From an uncultured Clostridia bacterium (GTDB lineage: Bacteria > Bacillota > Clostridia > UMGS1883): 64,000 nucleotides of DNA. Position 1 is the stretch's first letter. The number at the start of each line of letters is the position of its first letter. The position numbers were made by a program, and so were the translations under genes. Positions 40,979-50,374 of the stretch are shown here, piece after piece. The stretch lies in NCBI GenBank assembly GCA_947626145.1, contig CANQRB010000002.1, positions 194,339 through 258,338 on the forward strand, written 5' to 3'. The notes under the pieces are model-generated. The model was given only the letters and a program-made list of their open reading frames with translations. It made no database searches and was not told where the DNA came from.

Positions 40979-42346
40979 ATGAATGACAAGCTCTCTGACT
41001 TTAAGGCGGAAATGAAGGACAAAAAGGTGACCGTGCTGGGTGTTGGCATCAGCAATCTCCCCCTGATACGGTTCCTGCATAAATTGGGCGCGGACATAAC
41101 CGCCGCCGACAGGCGGACGGAGGAGCAGCTGGGCGACGCCGCCCGGGAGCTGCGCGAAATGGGCGTGATTCTTAAGACCGGCCCGGACTATCTTGAAAAT
41201 CTGGGCGGCGACTGGATATTCAAGACTCCCGGCATCCGCTTCGACGTGCCCCAGCTTTTGGAGGCGGCCCGGCGGGGCAGCCTTATAACCAGCGAGATGG
41301 AGGTGTTCTTTGAGCTCTGTCCGGCGAAAATAATCGCCATAACCGGCAGCGACGGCAAGACCACCACCACCACCCTTGTTTCTGAAATATTAAAGAAAAT
41401 GGGTAAAACCGTACATCTCGGCGGCAACATCGGCAAGCCTCTCCTGCCCGAGATCGAAACCGTAGCCGAGACTGACGTGGCTGTGCTGGAGCTCAGCAGC
41501 TTCCAGCTCCATACCATGAAGCACAGTCCCGACGTGGCGGTCATAACCAACATGACTCCCAATCATCTGGACTGGCATACCTCCTTTGAGGAGTATATGG
41601 ACGCCAAGCGGAACATCTACCTTCACCAGAACGAAAACGGCGTGCTGGTGCTGAATAAGAGCGACGGGCAGTCCTACGCCTGTCGCTCCGGAGCAAAAGG
41701 CGAGGTGCGGCTTTTCGGCTATGACCGTGACTGTGCCGTATATTCCGAGGGCGGCGCGATATACGCCTTCGGCGCCGAGGTGATGAAAACCTCCGACATA
41801 AAGATACCCGGCGAGCACAACGTCCAGAACTATATGGCGGCCATCGCCGCCGTGGGCCCCGGCTGCGAGGCGGCGGCAAGGGAGGTCTCCCGTGAATTTG
41901 GAGGCGTGCCCCACCGCATCGAGCTTGTACGGGTCAGGGACGGCGTCCGCTATTACAACAGCTCCATCGACAGCAGCCCCAACCGCACAATAAATACCCT
42001 CAAGGTTTTTGACAAGGTCATTCTCATTGCCGGCGGCAAGGATAAGGGCATCCCCTACGACGCTCTTGGCCAGTCTCTGGCGGAGAAGTGCAAGGCCCTG
42101 TTCCTTGTGGGCATGACCGCCGGCGTCATCAGCGAGGCTCTGAAAAAATACGCCGAAAAGACCGGTGTTGGCGGGGATATTCCCGTCACATTCTGCGAAA
42201 GCTACGAACAGGCGGTGCGCCTTGCGGCGGAAACGGCCGCTGCCGGCGATGTGGTACTCATGAGCAACGCCAGCACAAGCTTCGATATGTTCCGTAATTT
42301 TGAGGAGCGGGGCGAGCTGTTTAAAAAACTGGTGAACGAACTTTAA
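40979..42346 (+). CDS. murD: UDP-N-acetylmuramoyl-L-alanine--D-glutamate ligase MurD
   Basis: A 455-aa Mur ligase that adds D-Glu to UDP-MurNAc-L-Ala in peptidoglycan synthesis. The N-terminal Rossmann domain (about 1-110) binds the UDP part. 'ITGSDGKTTTTT' (about 120-131) is the ATP loop, 'NMTPNHLDWHTSFEEY' lies near 184-199, and the C-terminal domain has 'YYNSSIDSSPNRTINTLKVF'. Length is normal. It is outside the usual mur/fts cluster, which is not in the window; whether another murD exists cannot be seen here. Confidence 0.93.
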   Translation: MNDKLSDFKAEMKDKKVTVLGVGISNLPLIRFLHKLGADITAADRRTEEQLGDAARELREMGVILKTGPDYLENLGGDWIFKTPGIRFDVPQLLEAARRGSLITSEMEVFFELCPAKIIAITGSDGKTTTTTLVSEILKKMGKTVHLGGNIGKPLLPEIETVAETDVAVLELSSFQLHTMKHSPDVAVITNMTPNHLDWHTSFEEYMDAKRNIYLHQNENGVLVLNKSDGQSYACRSGAKGEVRLFGYDRDCAVYSEGGAIYAFGAEVMKTSDIKIPGEHNVQNYMAAIAAVGPGCEAAAREVSREFGGVPHRIELVRVRDGVRYYNSSIDSSPNRTINTLKVFDKVILIAGGKDKGIPYDALGQSLAEKCKALFLVGMTAGVISEALKKYAEKTGVGGDIPVTFCESYEQAVRLAAETAAAGDVVLMSNASTSFDMFRNFEERGELFKKLVNEL

Positions 42347-42369
42347 GTTAAAGAGGAGGGAAACTTCCG

Positions 42370-43407
42370 TTGAAAATAGAAGAAATTCTTGAAAAATTGG
42401 ACGCCCCCCTGGGCGTCAGCGGCAGTGAGGAGGCCGTCAGGAGCGTGGTCAAGGATCTGCTGGCCCCATGCTGTCAGACCGTGACCGAGGACGCCCTCGG
42501 CAACGTAATGGGCTGGTACCGCTGCGGTCGGGAAAACGCTCCCGCCGTAATGATAGAGGCCCATCAGGATGAGCTGGGCCTCATGGTCAGCGGCATAACC
42601 GACGAGGGGAGCCTGCTCTTCTGTGAGATAGGCGGCTTTGACCCCAAGACCCTTCCCGGCACCGAGGTCACCGTCCACTGCGAAAGCGGGAAATATTTTG
42701 GCGTAATAGGCGCCAAGCCTCCCCATCTGGTGAAAGATGCGGGCAAGGCCCTTGCCGTTGAGAACATGGCCGTAGACATCGGCTTTAAAAAGGAGCAGAC
42801 CGAAAAAATCGTTCGGGTGGGGGACATAATAACTCTCAATACCGGCTATACAAAGCTGGCGGGCTCCGCCGTCGCCGGACGGTGCATCGACGACCGGGGC
42901 GGCCTGACGGCGGTGATACGCACCATGGAGCTCATACAAAAATACCGGCTGTCCTGCGACGTGGTGGCCGTGGCCACGGTTCAGGAGGAGCTTGGCCTTC
43001 GCGGGGCGAGGACGGCTGCGGCGCAGCTTGTGCCCGACGCGGCCATCGCCGTGGATGTCTGCCACGGCACAAGTCCCGGCGTCAGCGACAACGCTTTCCC
43101 CTTGGGTAAAGGCCCCGTCGTAAGTGTTGGCCCCAACCTCCATCCAAAACTGACCCGCCAGCTTCTTGACAAGGCAAAGGAGGCCGGCATCGAGGTGCAG
43201 ATAGACGTGGACAGCGGCGACACCGGCACCGACGCCTGGGAAATACAGGTGGCCGGGGCGGGAGTCCCCACGGCCCTGCTCTCCATACCTCTGCGCTATA
43301 TGCACGCCAATTACGAGGTGGGGGACAGCCGCGACATTGAAAATACGGCCCGGCTCATGGCGGCCTGGCTTTTGAGCTACAAAGGCGGTGATGATCTGTG
43401 CTTCTGA
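42370..43407 (+). CDS. M42-family metallopeptidase 1
   Basis: A 345-aa M42 (glutamyl aminopeptidase/TET-like) co-catalytic metallopeptidase. It starts at a TTG with GAGGAGGG 9 nt upstream. Metal and catalytic sites in order: 'EAHQDELG' (His near 62), 'DDRGGL' (Asp near 176), 'TVQEELGLRGA' (catalytic Glu pair near 205) and the terminal 'RYMHANYEV' His. The dodecameric family trims peptides in the cytosol. First of three tandem M42 genes; it overlaps the second by 10 nt. It has Gln where the others have Met in A-H-M-D-E. Confidence 0.9.
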   Translation: MKIEEILEKLDAPLGVSGSEEAVRSVVKDLLAPCCQTVTEDALGNVMGWYRCGRENAPAVMIEAHQDELGLMVSGITDEGSLLFCEIGGFDPKTLPGTEVTVHCESGKYFGVIGAKPPHLVKDAGKALAVENMAVDIGFKKEQTEKIVRVGDIITLNTGYTKLAGSAVAGRCIDDRGGLTAVIRTMELIQKYRLSCDVVAVATVQEELGLRGARTAAAQLVPDAAIAVDVCHGTSPGVSDNAFPLGKGPVVSVGPNLHPKLTRQLLDKAKEAGIEVQIDVDSGDTGTDAWEIQVAGAGVPTALLSIPLRYMHANYEVGDSRDIENTARLMAAWLLSYKGGDDLCF

Positions 43408-44405
43408 AGGAATTGTGCCAACGCTCCGGCCCCTCCGGCTGGGAGGACGACATAAGGAGCTTTATCCTCAGTCAAATAAAGGCCGACGAGATAACCGTGG
43501 ACACCATGGGCAACATCATCGCCCATAAGCTCGGCGGCGGCAAAAAGGTCATGGTGGCCGCCCACATGGACGAGGTGGGCTTCATCGTCAGCGGCTTCAC
43601 CGACGAGGGCTTTGTGAAGTTCAAAACCGTCGGCGGCATACTGACAACCGTGCTTGTGAGCAAAAAGGTGCTGCTGGGCGAAAAAAAGGTGCCCGGCATA
43701 ATCAGCGCCAAGGCTGTTCACCTGCAAAAGCGTGAGGAGCGTGAGAAGCTCATTCCCATGAGCGAGCTTTATATCGACATCGGCGCAAAGAATAAGGAGG
43801 AGGCCCAGAGCCTTCTGAATTTGGGCGACTACGGAGTTTTCGCCGGTGAGTACACGGAGTTCGGCGACGGCCTTGTCAAGAGCAAGGCCCTTGACGACCG
43901 TGTTGGCTGCGCCGCCCTCATCGAGCTGATGAAGAACGACTACACCAACGATATGTACTTTGTGTTCACCGTTCAGGAGGAGGTCGGCCTCCGCGGCGCG
44001 ATTATCGCCGCCAACCGTATCCGGCCCGACTACGCCCTTGTGATCGAGGGCACCACCTGCAGCGACGTTTACGGCACCAGGCCCCACGAGACCGTCACCA
44101 ACCTTGGCGGCGGGGCGGTCATGACCGCCATGGACAGGGCCGCCGTCAGCGACCGGCGCTATTTTGAAATGATAAAAAGTCTGGCGGAAAGGGAAAACAT
44201 CCCCCTTCAGATCAAGCGCACCAGCAGCGGCGGCACCGACGCCGGCAGCATCCAGCGCAGCGGCGGCGGAGTCAGGACGGCGGTTCTCGCCGTACCATGC
44301 CGCTATATCCATTCCCCCGTCAGCGTAATGAGCAAAAACGACTTTGACAGCGTCTGCCGCCTGAGCGCGGCGGTACTGAAGGAGCTGGAAAGGAGAGAAC
44401 TGTAA
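43398..44405 (+). CDS. M42-family metallopeptidase 2
   Basis: A 335-aa paralogue of the flanking genes, starting at a GTG inside the end of gene 1. Motifs: 'AAHMDEVGF', 'LDDRVGC', 'TVQEEVGLRGA', 'SSGGTDAG' and 'PCRYIHSP'. All metal ligands and the catalytic Glu are present. Divergence from its neighbours (roughly a third of residues shared by eye) suggests different peptide preferences or mixed oligomers rather than recent duplication. Confidence 0.9.
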   Translation: MLLKELCQRSGPSGWEDDIRSFILSQIKADEITVDTMGNIIAHKLGGGKKVMVAAHMDEVGFIVSGFTDEGFVKFKTVGGILTTVLVSKKVLLGEKKVPGIISAKAVHLQKREEREKLIPMSELYIDIGAKNKEEAQSLLNLGDYGVFAGEYTEFGDGLVKSKALDDRVGCAALIELMKNDYTNDMYFVFTVQEEVGLRGAIIAANRIRPDYALVIEGTTCSDVYGTRPHETVTNLGGGAVMTAMDRAAVSDRRYFEMIKSLAERENIPLQIKRTSSGGTDAGSIQRSGGGVRTAVLAVPCRYIHSPVSVMSKNDFDSVCRLSAAVLKELERREL

Positions 44406-45379
44406 TGGAGCTTTTGAAAAAACTCACCGGGTGCTGGTCCCCCTCGGGCCGTGAGGACAACATAAGGAACCTCATCGCCGCCGAGCTGGAACCCTATGTC
44501 ACCGACGTATACACCGACCCCATGGGCAACCTAATCTGCCGCAAAAAGGGCAACGGACGGCGGCTCATGTTCGCCGCCCACATGGACGAGATCGGCTTTA
44601 TGGTGACTAACATCGACGACAACGGCTTCCTTCGCTTCACCAACGTGGGCGGCATTTCGGCCCACAACTGCGTAAATCGCGGCGTTGTCTTTGAAAACGG
44701 CACGGCGGGCGTTATTTCGTACGAAAAATCCGTCAAGGATCTCAACCTTGATAAAATGTATATCGACATCGGCGCGGCTGACAGGGCCGAGGCCGAGAGC
44801 AAGGTCAGCGTGGGCGATATGGCCTGCTGTAACGAGGACTTCACCCTCATGGGCTCCTGCGCCGCGGCCAAATCCATGGACGACCGCGTGGGCTGCTACG
44901 CCCTGATAAAGGCCGTTCAGCGGGCGGCCTCCAACAAAAACGACATTTACGCCGTGTTCACCGTTCAGGAGGAGCTTGGCCTTCGCGGAGCCAAAACCGC
45001 CTCCTTCAACGTGGAACCCGACCTGGGCATAGCCATCGACGTTTCCATGGTGGGCGACACTCCCGAAAGCGCCAGGCGCAGCCTCGCGCTTGGCAAGGGC
45101 CCGGGCATAAAGCTGAAGGACGCCTCCTTTATAATACACCCGAAGGCCCGTGAGTTCATGCTTCAGGCCGCCCGTGCGGCGGAAATACCCTTCCAGCTTG
45201 AGGCGGCGGCCTACGGCGGCACCGACGCGGGGGCCATACACCTCAACGGCGGCGGAGTTCCGGCGGGGACGGTTTCCATACCCACCCGCTACATCCACTC
45301 TCCCCGAGAGGTGGTCAACCTCGCCGATGTGGAAAACACCGTCAAACTTGTGACAAAAATGATAGAAGTTGGTATATGA
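44405..45379 (+). CDS. M42-family metallopeptidase 3
   Basis: A 324-aa third M42 peptidase, its ATG overlapping the preceding TAA. Motifs: 'AAHMDEIGF', 'MDDRVGC', 'TVQEELGLRGA', 'YGGTDAGAIHLNG' and 'IPTRYIHSPREV', complete for activity. In a tight run with the two others and hslO, which together suggest a protein quality and peptide recycling unit. Confidence 0.9.
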   Translation: MELLKKLTGCWSPSGREDNIRNLIAAELEPYVTDVYTDPMGNLICRKKGNGRRLMFAAHMDEIGFMVTNIDDNGFLRFTNVGGISAHNCVNRGVVFENGTAGVISYEKSVKDLNLDKMYIDIGAADRAEAESKVSVGDMACCNEDFTLMGSCAAAKSMDDRVGCYALIKAVQRAASNKNDIYAVFTVQEELGLRGAKTASFNVEPDLGIAIDVSMVGDTPESARRSLALGKGPGIKLKDASFIIHPKAREFMLQAARAAEIPFQLEAAAYGGTDAGAIHLNGGGVPAGTVSIPTRYIHSPREVVNLADVENTVKLVTKMIEVGI

Positions 45380-45380
45380 T

Positions 45381-46268
45381 ATGAAAGACAATATAACAAG
45401 CGCCATAACCCACGATGGGAGCATCCGCGTCATAGCGGCGGACACCACCGGACTTTGCAATCGGGCGCAGGAGCTCCACCGCATGAGTCCGGTCTGCTGT
45501 GCCGCTTTGGGCCGGGCCCTGACCGGCGCGGCGATTTTGGGCCGGATGCTTAAGGGCTATGACGACAGCGTCACCCTTCAGTTCAACGGCGGCGGCCCCA
45601 TAGGCAGGGTCGTGGCGGTCTCCGACGGCCGCAGCAGCGTCAAGGGCTATGTGGACAACCCCCTTGTCGATCTGCCACTGCGTCCCGACGGCAAGCTTGA
45701 CGTGGGCGGGGCGGTGGGCCGCTTCGGTATGCTCAGCGTCATAAAGGATCTGAACATGAAGGAACCCTACGTTGGCCAGACCCCCCTTGTAAGCGGCGAG
45801 ATTGCCGAGGATCTGACCCGCTATTTCGCCGACAGCGAACAGCTCCCCACGGCCGTGGCCCTCGGCGTTCTTGTGGACAGGGATTACAGCGTCAGGGCCG
45901 CCGGCGGCTTTGTGATACAGCTCCTGCCCGGCGCGGCGGAGGAGGACATCAACCGGGTCGAAAAGGTGATTTCCGAAATACCCGCCGTGACGCAGATGCT
46001 CAGCTCCGGCGAGACCCCGCGGGATATTGTGGAGCGTCTCCTTGCCGGATATGAGATCGACTATTTTGAGGATATGGAGACAAAGTACTTCTGTGATTGC
46101 AGCCGTGAGCGCATGGAGCGGGCCCTTATAAGCGTGGGCGAAAAGGAGCTGCGCGCCCTTATCGAGGAGGATGGCCGGGCCGAGCTCTGCTGTCACTTCT
46201 GCAACAATAAGTACGAGTTTGACCGCCCCCAGCTTGAGACCCTGCTTGAGCAGGCAAAGCAAAAATGA
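45381..46268 (+). CDS. hslO: Redox-regulated chaperone Hsp33
   Basis: A 295-aa Hsp33. The N-terminal chaperone domain (about 1-230) has 'GGGPIGRVVAVSDG' and 'GYVDNP'. The C-terminal redox switch holds the zinc-binding cysteines in FCDCSRERM (C-x-C) and CHFCNNKYEF (C-x2-C). Oxidative stress forms disulfides, releases zinc and activates holdase function. The ATG at 45381 is preferred; a TTG at 45369 would overlap the peptidase gene. Last of the murD/M42/hslO run. Confidence 0.95.
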   Translation: MKDNITSAITHDGSIRVIAADTTGLCNRAQELHRMSPVCCAALGRALTGAAILGRMLKGYDDSVTLQFNGGGPIGRVVAVSDGRSSVKGYVDNPLVDLPLRPDGKLDVGGAVGRFGMLSVIKDLNMKEPYVGQTPLVSGEIAEDLTRYFADSEQLPTAVALGVLVDRDYSVRAAGGFVIQLLPGAAEEDINRVEKVISEIPAVTQMLSSGETPRDIVERLLAGYEIDYFEDMETKYFCDCSRERMERALISVGEKELRALIEEDGRAELCCHFCNNKYEFDRPQLETLLEQAKQK

Positions 46269-46275
46269 CAAATTC

Positions 46276-46575
46276 GCCGGTAGGGCGCGCCGCTGTGCCG
46301 GTTTAAGGTAAATATGACAGATGACGCTAAGGCTTCCCCTGGAGGGGAAGCTGTCGGCGAAGGCCGACTGATGAGGTGTAGCCGCTGTGCGGCGTTAGTG
46401 TATACGTATAAGTTTAATTTTATAACGGACGCTACGCACCCTACACCTCATCCGTCGCTGACGCGCCACCTTCCCCTCTGAGGGGAAGGCTTCGGCGTCG
46501 GTTGTCTGTCATTGCTACCTTAAATTTGTACTGCGGCGCAACGGGAGACGCGTCTCCCCATCGCACCCTACCGGC
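46276..46575. mobile_element. Palindromic MITE-like element
   Basis: About 300 bp whose two halves are imperfect inverted repeats. The ends are GCCGGTAGGG and CCCTACCGGC; the next layer is TTTAAGGTA...TGACAGA against TCTGTCA...TACCTTAAA; the inner layer is GGCTTCCCCT...GATGAGGTGTAG against CTACACCTCATC...AGGGGAAGGC. No ORF. Inner phrases of this kind recur between genes in many gut Clostridia (from memory), which fits a non-autonomous mobile repeat. It sits between the hslO stop and the terminator at 46617-46648. Confidence 0.7.
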
Positions 46576-46616
46576 TGTTTTTATATATTTTTAAATTTTT
46601 TTGTTATTTTTTGTAC

Positions 46617-46648
46617 TGAAAAATCCGCTCGTGTGAGCGGATTTTTTC
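46617..46648. terminator. Bidirectional terminator
   Basis: AAAATCCGCTC-GTGT-GAGCGGATTTT, with T runs on both strands. It ends hslO transcription, from which the MITE-like element separates it, and would also stop the leftward transcript from the OFF-state promoter of invertible segment 2. Confidence 0.85.
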
Positions 46649-46756
46649 TTTACATCGGTATTTTTTTGTTGATTTATATTTGCAATCGTACAAAATCAAA
46701 CATAATCCCGTGATATTTGGCGCTGAATTTTCGCCATTACGTTAAAATCTGATTTT

Positions 46757-46784
46757 ACTTCCGATAAGGAATGCTATCGGAAGT
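46757..46784. repeat. Inversion site 2L (gene-distal)
   Basis: ACTTCCGATA, core AGGAATGC, then TATCGGAAGT: perfect arms, same 10-8-10 plan as cassette 1 but a different core (AGGAATGC against AGAAATAC). Confidence 0.8.
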
Positions 46785-47062
46785 AAAGACCGGCGGCCAT
46801 TCGTCGCTCCGGAACCGGTTTCGCAGTCGACCTCTGCGCCGACAACCGGGCAAATCAGGCTTAATACGGCCTTTTTCCGCGGCTCCCAAATACCTGCGCA
46901 TGAAATTCCATAGCTTAATTATACACTTTTGCCATATAAAAGTCAATAACTTTCCCTTATCCATAATGTACAAAATTGTTGTGCGTAATTGTGCAATTTT
47001 AACAATCAACCCCTGATTTTCATTGCTTTGTTGTATAAATTGCCGATATAATGACAAACTTT
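46785..47062. promoter_or_regulatory. Invertible promoter segment 2 (now OFF)
   Basis: A 278-bp segment between inverted sites, homologous to segment 1. On the minus strand it has TTGACT (46941-46946), a 17-bp spacer and TATAAT (46918-46923), pointing left, away from the surface gene at 47143. Past it, 46785-46911 is the conserved leader. A weak rightward candidate (TTGCTT, 18 bp, TATAAT at 47046-47051) exists and could give low basal expression. Inversion would aim the strong promoter at the gene. Confidence 0.75.
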
Positions 47063-47090
47063 ACTTCCGATAGCATTCCTTATAAGAAGT
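47063..47090. repeat. Inversion site 2R (gene-proximal)
   Basis: ACTTCCGATA, core GCATTCCT, then TATAAGAAGT. The core is the reverse complement of site 2L. As in cassette 1, only the outer, gene-facing arm departs from consensus (8 of 10 here). Confidence 0.8.
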
Positions 47091-47142
47091 ACGCATGAAA
47101 TAGGAATTTATTTTTTAGTGAAATTTTAAGGAGGTAACAAAA

Positions 47143-50100
47143 ATGAGAATCAAAAAAGTTCTGTCATTGGCCGTGGTTTTGGCCATGGTTTTGACAGTAG
47201 TACCCATGTTTGGGCTGACCGCAAGTGCGGCCGATGGAACCTATACGGTTGAATTCACGCTCAACATGAACAGCGGTGATTGGTACAAAGACATAAAAAT
47301 TGTCGACACAGAAGGCCAAGTTATAACGGGCTTTGTACTTGCGGAATCAGAAGATGGATTTTTCCCATTTGTCAGAGAAGGTGACGGCTTGGGCGAAAAG
47401 AAACTTATTGGCACCGCCGGAGACGTAACAGATTTTGAAGGCGCGGATGTCCACCGGGATACCAACAACAAAAAGACCCATATATGGTATAAGAACGGCG
47501 AAGCAAAAGTCACAGTTGAAATCACTAACGGCGACGGCTCTTATACAGTTAAGTATAAGGTAGACGGTGCTCTTAAGGTAACCACGAAAGCACCTCTCGA
47601 AGGATACGAGGTTTCTTGCACATACACCGGAGGAACCGTGGCCGGTATTGAAACTCCTGACAAATGGGTCGTAGCCGGAGGTCATGCATGGGTTGCAAAC
47701 AGCGGCAATATCTGCAACTATCTCAAGGATATGAAGATTACCAACGCCGACGCCGCAATTGAGAGCAAGACTTTTACAGCTACATATCAAGGCGCAAAAG
47801 ATGGTAAAACCTATACCTACACCGCGCCCGTGGGTACGACGTTCTCTGTACCAGCATATGCCGAGTTGGACGAAACCGGCGCAATAAAGAGCTGGGCTGA
47901 AACATCGGAAACCATTGTTGCTGATGGCAATTCAGCCGATGTCAGCTCTACTAAGGTTGAAGCCATAGCGCAGTATACTTTTAATGCTACTGACAAAGCC
48001 AAGACTGTAATGGGCAGCTACGGCGATGCTACGCTTAATAACGAACAGTATCTTGAATTCAGCGACAACGGCTATGTAACCTACAAGGGCAACGGTACAG
48101 ACTTCGTAGGAACCGGGGTCGGATACGTAGACTTGCCCGGTGGAATAATTAATGACCTTGACGGCAATTTCACCGTGTCAATGTGGATAAAGCAGAACAA
48201 TGTTTCTGATAGTTCGACAGCTTTTTGGGACATGTGTCAAACAGATGGAAACGGTAGCACAGACAATAGAATTTACCTCAAGAGAGCGAACACCAAAAAG
48301 CTCAATGCAAACCGTCGCAAAAACGGTACATCTGCTGGCCTTGACTTGAGCAGCGGTGACTTTAATGACGCCAAGGGAACATGGGCGCTTGTAACGACTT
48401 CGTTTGATTGGGCAAACAAAAAAGTTACTGCGCACGTCAATGGCGATACCAGAGAAGCAAATATAACCAATAGTGACGCAGCAACCGCTTCTCCGAAAGA
48501 AACAATACCGGATAACGCCATTATTCATCTTGGCCGTGACAGATGGGCAAGCAATGACAACGAAAAGGGCAACAATCCGGCTCTCGACGGCAGTATAGCT
48601 GACGTACGTATATACAATAGTGTGCTTACAGCCGAAGAGGCCGCCGCACTTATGGGCGTACACAAAGTAGCTGCAATTAAGTTTGTGGCCGGTGATCAGG
48701 AAATTGCTGACGCGGTAAACGTAGATACGTTTACCGACACGGTTACCTTTGATGTGCCAAAGACTATTACTAACAACGGCGTGATTTATGAGCTTAAATC
48801 CGGTGACTTTACCGAAGGCGCAAATACAAAGTCTTATGCCGAAACCATTACGGTTAATTACGATAAAAAAGAGCTTAAGCTTAAAGAGCCCTCTAAGGAA
48901 GTTACTCTTGATGCCGAAACCATCATCGAAGGTAATGTTCCCGGAGCCCAATATGTTGAGCTTGAAACTAACGATGAAGAAATAACCAAGATTCAGGGCA
49001 TTATTGACTGGGAGTCCGTAAAAGATCAGTTTAAATATACTGATGGGCAGACACCTACGACTGTTACAGCGGATGTAAAGGTAGACAACGTCGCCGATGC
49101 AAACATTACCGCAAAAATTGATGTAACTGTTCTTCCTTGCAGCTATGGCATGAATGATCAGGGCGCCGATAACGGCGGTAATGTTCATGAAAAGCTTAAA
49201 TCAACAGTAACCAAAGAAGTATATATAGAGTTTGATGTAAAAATAAATGCAGCCGGTGATTACTCTGTAAACTTTGGTAAAGATGGCGGAAGATGGGGTC
49301 AAGCCAATTCCGGCTATTCTGTAAATGTTGATAGTAGAGATGATCAGCATAAAATTAAGGTTACTTATGGTGACGGCAGTACAGGATCAAAAGCTGAAGA
49401 AATGTTCACTGATGCAGCAAAAATTGGAGAAACATATCGAGTACTTGCAAAAGTTGACGCTGAAAATCATAGCGGAGAGGTAGCAATTTTTAGTCCCACG
49501 GGACAAATTAAAACTTTTAGCGGAGTTAATAACTTTAGAGACACTAGTTTGAAAGAGATAAACTCTGTAAACGTTTGCACCAGTGGCAGCGCTGGTAACG
49601 GTATTGTAATTACCAATGTAAAGGTTTATGATCCGAATGTTGCTCCCTCCCAGCCTGTGGCTACCCTTGGTTATGACGGCGGCGCGTTCACAATGGACAT
49701 TGCCTATGGCGAAATCGCCGGCGACTCCATAAAGGTTACTGCCGACTCGTCTTTCGAGAAAACCGAAAAGACTACCGAGGGCGTTACCCTCAAGACCGGC
49801 GCCACAAATCGCAACTACACAATCACTGCCGTTAATGGTTCTACCGATGGAACTCCTTTAACAACCAGCATTTATGAGCTTGTTGTTAAGGCCGTTGCCG
49901 AGGAGGCCGAAGAAATTAAGGCCGACAAGCTCGCGGCGGCTAATAAAGTAATCGCCGAGGGCGGTATCATTACTGTTGATAGCATTGCGGAAGACGGCGT
50001 GAGAAATCAGATCATGAAGAAAATCGAATCCGAGAATGTAAGCGGTATTGAGATCATTGAGACGATCTTTAATAAGGGTATAGGCTTTGTTGTGTCCGAA

Positions 50101-50355
50101 GGTAAAATATATGTCGGCAATGAGCCTCAAACTGCCGCCAATGTTACCACATCCGGTGAAGGCACAAAGGGCGTTTACCGTTACATGAAGATCGACGGTA
50201 TAGCCGTTACCCTGTCCAATGACTCCACATTTACAACAGAGGACGCCGTTACCCTTTCTCTTGACAGCGTAAACATTGAATTTGTAGAAACACTCGTAGA
50301 GGAACTTGAAGCCGAGGGCGCGGACGCCGCTCAGGACTTCATTCCCGAACTTTAA
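47143..50355 (+). CDS. Large secreted LamG-type surface protein, cassette 2
   Basis: A 1,070-aa paralogue of the product of 14521-17859. The first 33 residues differ at one position (DGTY against DETY after the signal peptide). The order is the same: signal peptide, shared N-terminal domain (30-280), LamG-type jelly roll (about 285-510, 'GYVDLPGGIINDLDGNFTVSMWI', 'GSIADVRIYNSVLTAEEAAALMGVHK'), a divergent beta domain (about 670-840) and a conserved end (AQDFIPEL). The middle differs most, as expected for surface-exposed antigens. No wall anchor motif. Ribosome site AAGGAGG 8 nt upstream. Expression is predicted to depend on the orientation of segment 2. Confidence 0.85.
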   Translation: MRIKKVLSLAVVLAMVLTVVPMFGLTASAADGTYTVEFTLNMNSGDWYKDIKIVDTEGQVITGFVLAESEDGFFPFVREGDGLGEKKLIGTAGDVTDFEGADVHRDTNNKKTHIWYKNGEAKVTVEITNGDGSYTVKYKVDGALKVTTKAPLEGYEVSCTYTGGTVAGIETPDKWVVAGGHAWVANSGNICNYLKDMKITNADAAIESKTFTATYQGAKDGKTYTYTAPVGTTFSVPAYAELDETGAIKSWAETSETIVADGNSADVSSTKVEAIAQYTFNATDKAKTVMGSYGDATLNNEQYLEFSDNGYVTYKGNGTDFVGTGVGYVDLPGGIINDLDGNFTVSMWIKQNNVSDSSTAFWDMCQTDGNGSTDNRIYLKRANTKKLNANRRKNGTSAGLDLSSGDFNDAKGTWALVTTSFDWANKKVTAHVNGDTREANITNSDAATASPKETIPDNAIIHLGRDRWASNDNEKGNNPALDGSIADVRIYNSVLTAEEAAALMGVHKVAAIKFVAGDQEIADAVNVDTFTDTVTFDVPKTITNNGVIYELKSGDFTEGANTKSYAETITVNYDKKELKLKEPSKEVTLDAETIIEGNVPGAQYVELETNDEEITKIQGIIDWESVKDQFKYTDGQTPTTVTADVKVDNVADANITAKIDVTVLPCSYGMNDQGADNGGNVHEKLKSTVTKEVYIEFDVKINAAGDYSVNFGKDGGRWGQANSGYSVNVDSRDDQHKIKVTYGDGSTGSKAEEMFTDAAKIGETYRVLAKVDAENHSGEVAIFSPTGQIKTFSGVNNFRDTSLKEINSVNVCTSGSAGNGIVITNVKVYDPNVAPSQPVATLGYDGGAFTMDIAYGEIAGDSIKVTADSSFEKTEKTTEGVTLKTGATNRNYTITAVNGSTDGTPLTTSIYELVVKAVAEEAEEIKADKLAAANKVIAEGGIITVDSIAEDGVRNQIMKKIESENVSGIEIIETIFNKGIGFVVSEGKIYVGNEPQTAANVTTSGEGTKGVYRYMKIDGIAVTLSNDSTFTTEDAVTLSLDSVNIEFVETLVEELEAEGADAAQDFIPEL

Positions 50356-50374
50356 TTGAGGAGGCTGATTTAAA

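Noticed and set aside
46276-46575. Insertion sequence with transposase
   Set aside because: Terminal inverted repeats exist but there is no coding capacity; at most a non-autonomous element.
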